Source: FEB-25 sp963822175
GTDB lineage: Bacteria > Chloroflexota > Anaerolineae > Anaerolineales > UBA4823
DNA: 64,000 bases
NCBI GenBank assembly: GCA_963822175.1
Contig: CAWGGJ010000003.1
Span: 186,001 to 250,000, forward strand
Reading direction: 5' to 3'
A model generated the notes under the pieces. The model did no database searches and had not been told where the DNA came from. It saw only the letters and a program-made list of their open reading frames with translations. The number at the start of each line of letters is the position of its first letter. Position 1 is the stretch's first letter. The translations under genes and the position numbers were made by a program. This document shows positions 16,187 to 24,481 of this stretch, piece after piece.

Positions 16187-17099
16187 TGTGGGAGAAATTG
16201 CAGCCCTCCTGACTGCGATGTGCTTCTCCGCTTCCTCTGTATTTTTCACCATGGCAGGGAAGAAATTTGGTCCACTGGTTACCAATCGCCTCAGGCTACT
16301 GATTGCCGTCCTCCTGCTCTGGATATCCCATTGGATAATCTTTGGATCACCCATCCCTTTGAACGCTGAGTTTCAACAATGGTTTTGGTTGGGTTGTTCA
16401 GGCATCATTGGGCTAGTCATTGGTGACTTTTTTCTGTTTACAGCATATGTTTCGATCGGACCGAGGCTGGGTTTGCTTTTCCTGAGTCTATCCCCAGTGA
16501 TAGCCACCATGCTTGCATGGATCTTGTTAGGGGAAACGATCAATGCAGGAAGTATCTTTGCGATTTTATTAACCCTGATCGGAATTGCGTGGGTGGTATT
16601 GGAAAGTAAACCTGATTTGAAAACCTCAAATGATCTTCCATCCACCCTATCAAGAGAAGTCTATATCAAGGGATTAATTGCCGGTCTGATTGCTGCGACC
16701 GGACAAGCATTGGGAATGGTATTGGCAAAGAAAGGATTAAACCTTGACTTCCCTCCTCTATCTGGAAATGTAATCCGCATGACAGTTGCATTCATAGGGA
16801 TATGGGTTATAACAATTATCCAGGGCCAGGCGTCATCAACGATCCAGCAGGCAGGAAATGATAGATCAGGTTTGGTATATATTCTCATGGGTGCTTTTAT
16901 TGGACCACTGATCGGCGTTTCACTATCTTTGTTCGCAATTCAAAAAACAAATATTGGGATCGCCAGCACAATTATCGCCCTACCACCAATCTTTTTACTT
17001 CCAATCAGCCATTTCATATTCAAGGAAAAAATTACATGGCAGGCGATCGTGGGAACTGTGATAGCTATTACAGGTGTTTCACTACTCATTTTGTTATAG
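16176..17099 (+). CDS. EamA/DMT-family transporter
   Basis: Drug/metabolite transporter superfamily protein of 307 residues with ten predicted helices in two EamA repeats (about 1-140 and 160-305). GEIAALLTAMCFSASSVFFT and AFIGPLIGVSLSLFAIQKT mark the repeat starts and conserved gates. Members export metabolites, amino acids or lipid-linked sugars. The overlap with the initiating sugar transferase suggests a role with the glycan, but the substrate is unknown. The start at 16176 lies inside the previous gene. Confidence 0.82.
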   Translation: MTPNVGEIAALLTAMCFSASSVFFTMAGKKFGPLVTNRLRLLIAVLLLWISHWIIFGSPIPLNAEFQQWFWLGCSGIIGLVIGDFFLFTAYVSIGPRLGLLFLSLSPVIATMLAWILLGETINAGSIFAILLTLIGIAWVVLESKPDLKTSNDLPSTLSREVYIKGLIAGLIAATGQALGMVLAKKGLNLDFPPLSGNVIRMTVAFIGIWVITIIQGQASSTIQQAGNDRSGLVYILMGAFIGPLIGVSLSLFAIQKTNIGIASTIIALPPIFLLPISHFIFKEKITWQAIVGTVIAITGVSLLILL

Positions 17100-17117
17100 G
17101 CATATAATTATTGAATT

Positions 17118-18011
17118 ATGGAATCAAATCAAGATCTATATCGCTCACTCTATCGTATCCGCAGGTTTGAGGAGACTGTGCTGGATAACTTTTCACGAGG
17201 CATTTTTTTCGGCACAACTCACACCTACCTGGGTCAGGAAGCGGATGCTGTTGGTGTTCTAACCAACATCCAGAATAATGATATCGTATTTAGCAATCAT
17301 CGCTGCCATGGGCATTTCCTGGCATATGGTGGTGAACCACGGGCATTATTTGCCGAGTTAATGGGACGTGCGACTGGTGTATGCGGTGGCCGGGGAGGAT
17401 CACAGCACCTGCACTGGAAAAATTTTTACTCGAACGGTATTCAAGGTGGAATCATCCCCATCGCGACTGGAATGGCATTGGCAGAAAAATATAAACGATT
17501 AAAAACAGCAACCATTGCATTTCTTGGGGATGGTACATTGGGGGAAGGTGTGATTTATGAGGCATTTAATATGGCGTCTCTGTGGAAAGCACCCATACTC
17601 TTTGTTCTTGAAAATAACAGGATTGCCCAAACCACAAACATAGAGGTAGCTGTAGCTGGGAACATAAAAGCACGGTTCAATGCATTTGGAATACCATCTC
17701 AGGAGCTTAACACCTCAGATATCCTTGATATTCTGCCCGTCGCCACCGATTTACTTGAGAAAGTCCGCCAAGAATCTTCACCCTTTGCCCTGATTTTAAA
17801 CACCCATCGCTTCGGTCCACACTCGAAAGGTGATGATACGCGCGATCCTGACTTTGTAAACCAGCTCCGTATCCATCATGATCCAATTCAAATCCATGGT
17901 AATCGGTTGAATCCCTTGGAAAAAAGCTCCATTGAGGCAGAGGTAGATCAAGAGATTAAGAAAGCTTTCGACGCTGCACTTCAGGACCCATTCCCACCAG
18001 GATTCGCGTAA
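17118..18011 (+). CDS. Thiamine-diphosphate-dependent dehydrogenase E1 alpha-like subunit
   Basis: A 297-residue homologue of E1 alpha of pyruvate/acetoin/branched-chain 2-oxoacid dehydrogenases. The ThDP/Mg motif runs from GDGTLGEG to ENN. Other family segments are SNHRCHGHFLAYGG and GGRGGSQHLH, the latter typical of PdhA/AcoA. An E1 beta gene, needed for a working heterotetramer, does not follow; a PLP enzyme on the other strand comes next. Orphan E1-alpha genes in glycan clusters may serve sugar or branched-chain acyl modification with a distant partner. Start after a weak site, 18 bp from the transporter gene. Confidence 0.8.
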   Translation: MESNQDLYRSLYRIRRFEETVLDNFSRGIFFGTTHTYLGQEADAVGVLTNIQNNDIVFSNHRCHGHFLAYGGEPRALFAELMGRATGVCGGRGGSQHLHWKNFYSNGIQGGIIPIATGMALAEKYKRLKTATIAFLGDGTLGEGVIYEAFNMASLWKAPILFVLENNRIAQTTNIEVAVAGNIKARFNAFGIPSQELNTSDILDILPVATDLLEKVRQESSPFALILNTHRFGPHSKGDDTRDPDFVNQLRIHHDPIQIHGNRLNPLEKSSIEAEVDQEIKKAFDAALQDPFPPGFA

Positions 18012-18037
18012 TAGAACTCGAGTAGTCCAATCAGAAC

Positions 18038-19162
18038 CTATTGTGATTTTCCTCGACCACTGATTTCCCAGATGTCCAGTAATTGACCGTCCTGGATGAC
18101 ATAATACCTGTCATGCAGGTTGACCGTTGTGCAGACATGGCTGGGAATGATCTCAATACACGACCCCACCACAGGCATTTTTATATCAGGATCCACCCAC
18201 ACGATGCCGTGTTCTTCATTAAGCTTATGTAACTCAAAACCTTTGGGAGTTATTATTTCAGGAATTCCATTGTCAGTCGTGAGGACTTTAATCCCAGCAT
18301 CTATGATGCATCGTTCGGAATCATGAACACTGGTGACCGTTGCCAATAATGTCAGGGATTGTTTAAAATCCAATCCCAGCTGGTTATATTTGCTATCCAT
18401 AAAGACATATGATCCGGCTTCAACTTCGGTTACTCCAGGAAAATCACCAGTCAGGTCGTATGTTCCAGTCCCGCCTGCGCTGATAATCTCAACCGGTATA
18501 CCTTCCTGGCGAATTAATTCACCTGTGCTTACCAATGCCTCCATTGCGAGCTGAGTATTACTACGGCGCACATCCCGATCCGTTTCAAACATGGTAAATC
18601 CTTCATATCCCAGTAAGCCTGAAAAAGTAATCCCAGCAAGTCCAGATGCTTCCTTTGCTAACCTCAAGGCAGGCACACCCGGTTGAACTCCCGCGCGGTG
18701 TAAACCGACATCAACTTCAATCACAACATTGACCATGGTCGCAGCATTTTTAGATGCCGTGGCAATTTGCCTCAGGTTATCCACATTATCCACCGCTACA
18801 ATGATCTGAGATACCCTGGAAAGCTCTGTCAAGCGCGTGATTTTTGCTGGATCCACCACCTGGTTGGCGATCAATATGCTTTTAATTCCGGAATTCACCA
18901 GTACTTCCGCTTCGCTTAATTTCGCGCAGGTAATTCCTATTGCCCCATAATCCATCTGTTTTTGGGCGATCCTGGGACATTTATGGGTCTTAAAATGGGG
19001 ACGAAGTTTAGTCGAACGGGGATTGAAATAATTACTCATCAAATTCAGGTTGAATTCCAACGCATGAAGGTTGATGAGCAAGGCAGGAGTAGGTATTCGG
19101 TCTTTCGACGTACCTATAGGTGGATAATAAAGCCTGTCATGCATCAGGTCGTTCATAATCAA
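18038..19162 (-). CDS. D-threonine aldolase/D-serine dehydratase-like PLP enzyme
   Basis: Fold type III PLP enzyme of 374 residues (alanine racemase N-terminal domain plus a C-terminal beta domain). The PLP lysine lies in RPHFKTHKC near residue 57. The C-terminal PSHVCTTVNLHD carries the His and Cys that bind zinc in eukaryotic-type D-serine dehydratase (DSD1). Relatives cleave D-threonine or D-3-hydroxy acids or dehydrate D-serine; the exact substrate is not visible. It is transcribed away from the FadR-type regulator with about 140 bp between them, so the FadR box could affect both. Confidence 0.83.
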   Translation of the reverse strand: MIMNDLMHDRLYYPPIGTSKDRIPTPALLINLHALEFNLNLMSNYFNPRSTKLRPHFKTHKCPRIAQKQMDYGAIGITCAKLSEAEVLVNSGIKSILIANQVVDPAKITRLTELSRVSQIIVAVDNVDNLRQIATASKNAATMVNVVIEVDVGLHRAGVQPGVPALRLAKEASGLAGITFSGLLGYEGFTMFETDRDVRRSNTQLAMEALVSTGELIRQEGIPVEIISAGGTGTYDLTGDFPGVTEVEAGSYVFMDSKYNQLGLDFKQSLTLLATVTSVHDSERCIIDAGIKVLTTDNGIPEIITPKGFELHKLNEEHGIVWVDPDIKMPVVGSCIEIIPSHVCTTVNLHDRYYVIQDGQLLDIWEISGRGKSQ

Positions 19163-19216
19163 ATTATACGCTATCTTGTTTCTATCTGATTACTATCGGA
19201 AAATAAATAAACTCGA

Positions 19217-19245
19217 TTGACTTTTCGTTCCAAAAATGCTAGAAT
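19217..19245 (+). promoter_or_regulatory. Promoter of the fadR-like operon
   Basis: -35 TTGACT (19217-19222), 17-bp spacer, -10 TAGAAT (19240-19245). The expected start of transcription falls at the left edge of the FadR-like operator, the usual layout for repression. Confidence 0.75.
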
Positions 19246-19251
19246 AAGATC

Positions 19252-19268
19252 AACTGGTCAGACCACTT
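19252..19268 (+). promoter_or_regulatory. FadR-like operator
   Basis: AACTGGTCAGACCACTT has the palindromic core TGGTCAGACCA (19255-19265). It matches the enterobacterial FadR site pattern (CTGGT-N3-ACCAG type, 17 bp). It overlaps the predicted +1 of the promoter in front of the fadR homologue itself. Confidence 0.75.
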
Positions 19269-19304
19269 ACTAGATATAGGTTCATCAATCTCGAGGTGAA
19301 TGTG

Positions 19305-20000
19305 ATGGATTGGTCTCCACCAAAACGCCCGGCAGTTTATGCCGAAAAATCCCTGATATTAGCCATCCTAAATGACGATTATCCCCCAGGCTCTGTTCTT
19401 CCCGCAGAACGGGAGTTAGCAATAAAGCTTGGTGTTACTCGCTCTACATTACGGGAAGCACTTCAACGTTTAAGCCGTGATGGATGGTTAACCATTCAAC
19501 AAGGGAAGCCCACCCGGGTAAATGATTACTGGCGGGAAGGTGGTTTGAATGTATTGAATGCCTTGGTCCAATACTCAGATCGATTACCAGCCTCTTTTGT
19601 TCCAAACTTGCTCCAAGTACGCCTGGTACTGGCCCCATACTATGCCAGGCTGGCAGTGGAACAATCTCCAACTCAAGTAACAGAATGTCTACAGGATTCA
19701 GATGCCTTGAATGATATTCCCGAGGAGTTTGCATCTTTCGATTGGCGCTTGCACCATACGATGACAATCGCTAGTGGAAATCCAATCTTTACCTTGATTT
19801 TAAATGGCTTTGCTGGATTCTACGAACAAATGGCTACGATTTACTTTTCGCAATCGATAGCCCGTCAAAGCTCAAGAGATTTTTACCATTTTCTTGCTGA
19901 ATCCATCAAACAAAATGATACTCATGGGGTCGAAATTATCACCCGATCGATGATGTCGGAGAGTATCAAGATTTGGGAATCTATTGCAGGAGGGGAATGA
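19305..20000 (+). CDS. FadR-type GntR-family regulator
   Basis: A 231-residue GntR-family regulator strikingly like E. coli FadR. The winged helix holds LPAERELAIKLGVTRSTLREALQRL followed by SRDGWLTIQQGKPTRVNDYW, nearly the FadR sequence around its DNA-contact wing. The C-terminal all-helical domain keeps ASGNPIFTLILNGF, as in the acyl-CoA-binding domain of FadR. Start chosen at ATG 19305, eight bases after GAGG; a GTG at 19296 is possible. It probably senses long-chain acyl-CoA and represses its own operon through the box at 19252. The next gene starts within its stop codon. Confidence 0.88.
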   Translation: MDWSPPKRPAVYAEKSLILAILNDDYPPGSVLPAERELAIKLGVTRSTLREALQRLSRDGWLTIQQGKPTRVNDYWREGGLNVLNALVQYSDRLPASFVPNLLQVRLVLAPYYARLAVEQSPTQVTECLQDSDALNDIPEEFASFDWRLHHTMTIASGNPIFTLILNGFAGFYEQMATIYFSQSIARQSSRDFYHFLAESIKQNDTHGVEIITRSMMSESIKIWESIAGGE

Positions 20001-21592
20001 TGAAACGATGGAATGGCTGGGGTGACGACGCGGTAACATATACCGTCCCCGCTTCAGCAAAGATATTCTTATCTCGTCTGGTTGGGGAGGGTCATCGACC
20101 GCTCGATGCAAGTTTGGAACAGTCTCTCTCCCGGGTGCCAAAATCCCGGATTGCGAAGCATCTCCTGATTTCAACTGATCCATTGGTGCGATTTCTCCAT
20201 GCCCGCGGTCAAAGCTTCCCGGATTGGCTTGATCTACATAGTGGACAATTGAGCTCCTATCCAGATGGTGTCGCTTTTCCGCAATCAAATGAGGATGTAA
20301 TATCATTGATAAAGTTTGCCCAGAAAACAGGCACACACCTGATTCCATACGGTGGGGGCACAAGTGTGGTGGGACACATTGATCCAATAAATAGTAAGAA
20401 TCCAATTTTAACTGTTGATATGAGCCGGATGAATCGTTTGATCGATATCCATTCCGATAGCCTTCTGGCAACCTTCGGCGCAGGCGTGACCGGGCCTGAC
20501 CTTGAAGCCCAGTTACGCGCCCATGGTTTCACCCTTGGGCATTTTCCTCAATCATTTGAATACTCAACACTCGGTGGCTGGATAGCCACCCGCTCAAGTG
20601 GACAGCAATCTTTAAAATATGGGCGGATTGAAAAATTGTTTGCTGGTGGCAGATTGATATCCCCCCTTGGTGAGCTGGAAATGCCTGCTTTTCCCGCTTC
20701 AGCAGCTGGCCCTGATATCAAGGAGATGGTTCTGGGGTCAGAAGGAAGGCTAGGAATTATTAGCCAGGCACTCGTGCGGATATCTCCTATCCCCGAACGT
20801 GAAGATTTCCACGCCGTCTTCTTTCCCGATTTTCAGCACGGGCTGGAAGCAGTACGCCAGATCCTTGCCTCAGGATTATCCTTGTCTATGCTGCGCCTGA
20901 GTACACCTAATGAGACAACCACAACGCTTTCACTTGCCGGACACGAGAACCTCATCGGGGCTCTGGAAAGATTACTTACCATTCGTGGTATGGGGGAAGA
21001 AAGGTGTATGCTCCTGATTGGTTTTTGCGGAAAATCTTCATTGGTTCGAATAAACCGTAATGAAGCATTGAGCATAACTGCCAGGCACAAAGGGGTTCAT
21101 ATTGGAAAAACCTTCGGTGAGCAGTGGCATAAAAATCGTTTTCGCACACCTTACTTGCGTAATTCGCTTTGGGAAATGGGATATGGCGTGGATACCCTTG
21201 AGACTGCCACCGATTGGGAGACTACACCCCTCATGGTCGACCAGATTGAGACCACTGTGCGTGAAACCATGTCTGGTTTGGGAGAACGAGTTCATATTTT
21301 TACTCATTTATCGCATGTTTATCCAACCGGATCATCTGTTTATACAACCATCCTTTTCAGGCTTGCAGATGATCCGGATGAAATGCTTGCCCATTGGCAG
21401 GCAATGAAAACCGCAACCTGTCAGGCAATCATCACCAATGGTGGGACGATCAGTCACCAGCATGGTGTAGGGCTGGACCACTTGCCCTATCTTGGCGTTG
21501 AGAAAGGCCCCCTGGGTTTGGCAGCGATAGGATCAATGTGCCGCCAATTTGACCCAAAAGGCATCATGAACCCGGGTAAGTTGGTGGCATAA
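20000..21592 (+). CDS. Alkyldihydroxyacetonephosphate synthase-like FAD-linked oxidase
   Basis: A 530-residue flavoprotein of the vanillyl-alcohol-oxidase fold. It has a PCMH FAD domain with LIPYGGGTSVVGH and FPQSFEYSTLGGWIATRSSGQQS, and a C-terminal FAD-oxidase domain with HVYPTGSSVY and SHQHGVGLDHL. STLGGWIATRSSGQ and the SHxHGVG motif are hallmarks of alkyl-DHAP synthases, which exchange the acyl chain of acyl-DHAP for a fatty alcohol. In eukaryotic enzymes the motif is SHHHGVG; here the middle His is Gln. Start at 20000 or 19997 after AGGAGG, overlapping the regulator stop. The neighbouring G3P dehydrogenase supplies or uses DHAP. A 2-hydroxyacid oxidase role is the alternative. Confidence 0.75.
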   Translation: MKRWNGWGDDAVTYTVPASAKIFLSRLVGEGHRPLDASLEQSLSRVPKSRIAKHLLISTDPLVRFLHARGQSFPDWLDLHSGQLSSYPDGVAFPQSNEDVISLIKFAQKTGTHLIPYGGGTSVVGHIDPINSKNPILTVDMSRMNRLIDIHSDSLLATFGAGVTGPDLEAQLRAHGFTLGHFPQSFEYSTLGGWIATRSSGQQSLKYGRIEKLFAGGRLISPLGELEMPAFPASAAGPDIKEMVLGSEGRLGIISQALVRISPIPEREDFHAVFFPDFQHGLEAVRQILASGLSLSMLRLSTPNETTTTLSLAGHENLIGALERLLTIRGMGEERCMLLIGFCGKSSLVRINRNEALSITARHKGVHIGKTFGEQWHKNRFRTPYLRNSLWEMGYGVDTLETATDWETTPLMVDQIETTVRETMSGLGERVHIFTHLSHVYPTGSSVYTTILFRLADDPDEMLAHWQAMKTATCQAIITNGGTISHQHGVGLDHLPYLGVEKGPLGLAAIGSMCRQFDPKGIMNPGKLVA

Positions 21593-21637
21593 ATACTTTT
21601 TTGTTCACGGTGAGATATTATAGATGGAGAAATAGAA

Positions 21638-23386
21638 ATGTGGGATTACGGATGGCGAACAAAAATCTGGCAATCTATTGATGGCCCCTGGGATATTCTG
21701 ATCATCGGCGGCGGTATCACAGGTGCTGGGATCCTGCGCGAAGCCACCCGCCTAGGACTGCATGCTCTACTGGTTGATCAGCGTGATTTCGCCTGGGGGA
21801 CTTCCAGCCGCTCCTCAAAGTTAGTTCACGGGGGATTACGATACCTAAAAGAAGGTAAGATAATGCTTACCCGTAATTCTGTACACGAGAGGAAGCAGCT
21901 GCTTCAAGAAGGTCCAGGATTGATCGATCCCCTGGGTTTTCTGTTGACCGTGTACAAAGGTGATTTTCCGGGCAGGTGGGCATATGCAATGGGTCTTACC
22001 GTGTACGACCTGCTTGCACTGCGGTGGGACCATGACTACTATTCACCGGAAGATTTCCGCCTGCTGGCGCCTCACATCAGTCAGGATGATCTGCTGGGTG
22101 GATTTCGTTATGGAGACGCCCAAACGGATGATGCCCGTTTGACCTTGCGAGTGATCCTTGAAGCAGTTGCAGATGGCGCAACTGCCATCAATTACGTCAA
22201 AGCAGATAAATTACTCTTCGAAGGTGATCTTGTCAATGGTGTAGAACTCAACGATATCTTAACCGGTCAGAAGACTGAAGCATATGCCAGGGTAGTGATA
22301 AATGCCACGGGTGCCTGGGCTGACCATCTACGAGAACAAACCGGAGGTACCCCACACATCCGCCCATTACGAGGCAGCCATCTCATCTTTCCCAGCTGGC
22401 GATTGCCAGTTGCCCAGGCAGTAAGTTTTTTGCATCCATTTGACCATCGTCCTGTTTTTATCTTTCCCTGGGAAGGCGTGACCCTGGTAGGGACAACAGA
22501 TGTGGATCATGGTGATCCGCTTGATGTTGAACCAAAAATCAGCCCTGTTGAGGTGTCTTACCTGATGGCAGCAGTGGATTATCAATTCCCATCCCAGGCA
22601 ATTGGGCTGGAGGATGTTATATCAACATATTCTGGGGTCAGGCCAGTGATCGGTTGTGGAAAAACCGATCCTTCTGAGGAATCACGGGACCATGTCATTT
22701 GGGAAGAAAGAGGATTAATCACTGTAACTGGTGGAAAACTCACAACCTTTCGTTTGATTGCATTGGATGTGCTTGCAGCAGTGCGTCACAAAATCCCGCA
22801 GATGCCCGAACCGGATCATCATATGCCTGTGTTGAACCAGGTAAATCACCAGATAAATGGTTGTAATGATGTTACCGATACTTGTAGAAAAAGGTTATTA
22901 GGTCGTTTAGGTGCTGATGCCCAATTGATGGTGAAAGCGGCACAGCCCGGTGAAATGGAACCTATTCCTGGGACTAATTATCTCTGGGCGGAGATACGTT
23001 GGGCTGCACATGCTGAAGGTATTTGCCATTTGGACGACCTTCTCCTCCGACGTACCAGGCTTGGGCTTATCTTACCTCTCGCAGCAGAAGCGATCATGCC
23101 GGTGGTTAAAAATATCTGCCTATCTGAATTGCATTGGAGTGAAAATCAATGGCAGGAGGAATTAATAGCATATCATACTACATGGGAAAACAGTTATAGC
23201 CTTCCCCTTGTTGAAACCATCCCCGATTGGAAGGAAAAGCTGGTGGAAGCAAAATACAATCAAAGATTACGCATTCCTTTACATCGAAAAAAAATGGTTC
23301 GCCAATCCAGCCTGATCGTAATAATAATCCTGTTATGCACTGCGTTGATTGCTCTCCTCTGGAAACGTTCCAACCATCCCAGGTGA
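21638..23386 (+). CDS. glpD: Glycerol-3-phosphate dehydrogenase with C-terminal membrane anchor
   Basis: FAD-dependent glycerol-3-phosphate dehydrogenase (GlpD/GlpA family), 582 residues, oxidising G3P to DHAP with electrons to the quinone pool. The FAD motif is IIGGGITGAGILREA (22-36). Further family signatures are WGTSSRSSKLVHGGLRYL, RPLRGSHLIFP, GTTDVDHGDP and VTGGKLTTFR. The C-terminal domain ends with an added hydrophobic helix (about 555-574, SSLIVIIILLCTALIALLW) and a basic tail, unlike classical GlpD, and probably anchors the enzyme. It starts after GGAG at 21626, 45 bp from the alkyl-DHAP-synthase-like gene. Confidence 0.9.
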   Translation: MWDYGWRTKIWQSIDGPWDILIIGGGITGAGILREATRLGLHALLVDQRDFAWGTSSRSSKLVHGGLRYLKEGKIMLTRNSVHERKQLLQEGPGLIDPLGFLLTVYKGDFPGRWAYAMGLTVYDLLALRWDHDYYSPEDFRLLAPHISQDDLLGGFRYGDAQTDDARLTLRVILEAVADGATAINYVKADKLLFEGDLVNGVELNDILTGQKTEAYARVVINATGAWADHLREQTGGTPHIRPLRGSHLIFPSWRLPVAQAVSFLHPFDHRPVFIFPWEGVTLVGTTDVDHGDPLDVEPKISPVEVSYLMAAVDYQFPSQAIGLEDVISTYSGVRPVIGCGKTDPSEESRDHVIWEERGLITVTGGKLTTFRLIALDVLAAVRHKIPQMPEPDHHMPVLNQVNHQINGCNDVTDTCRKRLLGRLGADAQLMVKAAQPGEMEPIPGTNYLWAEIRWAAHAEGICHLDDLLLRRTRLGLILPLAAEAIMPVVKNICLSELHWSENQWQEELIAYHTTWENSYSLPLVETIPDWKEKLVEAKYNQRLRIPLHRKKMVRQSSLIVIIILLCTALIALLWKRSNHPR

Positions 23387-23451
23387 CCCATGATATAAAT
23401 AGGGCACCATCAGCCTGCAAATAATTCATCACTGGGTAAACCTTAGGCAGT

Positions 23452-23491
23452 AAAACAAAAATTCCCTGCACAAATTTCTCGGCAGGGAATT
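23452..23491 (-). terminator. Terminator of the S1-protein gene
   Basis: Minus strand: stem AATTCCCTGC/GCAGGGAATT (10 bp, arms 23482-23491 and 23460-23469) followed by TTTTTGTTTTA. It also lies between the convergent glpD and S1 genes. Confidence 0.85.
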
Positions 23492-23510
23492 TAGTTATGA
23501 TAATGAATAT

Positions 23511-24320
23511 CTATTTGGGTGAGCGAGTCTTTAAAGTTCGCGAAAAAATTGTCTCAAGCTCAGGGTTGGTCTCAGGACCTTTTCGCTTCTTTTTCTTATC
23601 CGCCAGCACGTTGACATTATCCACGCCTTTTCGCTCCATGGCTTCCCGTAGTGCCATTTCCATTGCTGTGGGCACGGGGGTTTCCTTCTCTTCGACAACC
23701 TGCTCAGGCTCTTTCTCTTTCTCTTTTTCTTTTTCTTTGTTGTGCTGTTCTTTTTTATCCGTCCGATCTAAAGCAGCCTTGACAACATCATCAGGCTTTT
23801 CCTGTAATGCCTTCATGCTAAGTTTGATCTGTTTCTTGGCTTTAATTACATCCAGAACCTTTACCTCAACAACATCGCCTTCTTTGACCACGTCTCCAGG
23901 GGTGCGGATAAAATCATGCGTCATCTCGCTGATATGTACAAGCCCCGGTCGTTCAGCACCAATATCAACGAATGCACCAAATTTCTCAAGGCGGATGACC
24001 TTGCCTGAAACGACCATATCTTTTTTAATCTCACCCCATTCTAATCCCAAGGGTTCGATCATGGTGAGCTCAATGCGACCTTTTTTCGGAGAAACCCGAC
24101 GGACCCACACATCGATTTCTTCTCCTTCGTGGATCACATCTTCAACTCGTTTTACCGGCACCTTCTGAAGTTGGGATATATGGACCATCCCTGGGGTTTC
24201 CAATCCAATATCAACCAAAGCCCCAGCTAAAGTTGTCTTTAGCACCTTGCCTTTAAAATACATTTTATTTTTTATTTCTTTAATATTGCTTGGAGCACCT
24301 GTAGTTGTATTGGTATCCAT
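23511..24320 (-). CDS. Protein with two S1 RNA-binding domains
   Basis: A 269-residue protein with two S1 domains (about 18-90 and 95-170; GKVLKTTLAGALVDIG...HISQL and GKVIRLEKFGAFVDIG...HISEM). A highly charged tail follows with a (KE)n run near 200-212 and a lysine-rich end. Such proteins bind RNA or ribosomes; it is far shorter than ribosomal protein S1 with its four to six domains, and some phyla use short S1-like proteins in its place. Start chosen at ATG 24318-24320 with GGAGAG upstream. The tail is coded by a GAAAAAGA-like repeat prone to slippage. Confidence 0.85.
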   Translation of the reverse strand: MDTNTTTGAPSNIKEIKNKMYFKGKVLKTTLAGALVDIGLETPGMVHISQLQKVPVKRVEDVIHEGEEIDVWVRRVSPKKGRIELTMIEPLGLEWGEIKKDMVVSGKVIRLEKFGAFVDIGAERPGLVHISEMTHDFIRTPGDVVKEGDVVEVKVLDVIKAKKQIKLSMKALQEKPDDVVKAALDRTDKKEQHNKEKEKEKEKEPEQVVEEKETPVPTAMEMALREAMERKGVDNVNVLADKKKKRKGPETNPELETIFSRTLKTRSPK

Positions 24321-24409
24321 AGCGAACTCTCCACATAACCGAATTTCACGCAAACGTAGATTATACCATCGTGAGAAAAAAAGTTAAAATATTTTTCTAA
24401 TCATTAGAG

Positions 24410-24452
24410 AAAAAATGGGGTTTCTGGCAGTAAACCATATACCAGAAACCCC
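24410..24452 (-). terminator. Rho-independent terminator of ftsH
   Basis: Minus strand: 11-bp perfect stem (CCAGAAACCCC arm 24442-24452 with GGGGTTTCTGG 24417-24427 on the plus strand), 14-nt loop, then ATTTTTTCT. It ends the ftsH transcript 30 bp after its stop. Confidence 0.88.
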
Positions 24453-24481
24453 GAAAAATATTAATTTTTAAATTACCTGTA

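Noticed and set aside
23497..24168. 223-residue plus-strand ORF opposite the S1 gene
   Set aside because: Shadow ORF: long Ser/Phe runs arise from the complementary Lys/Glu repeat.
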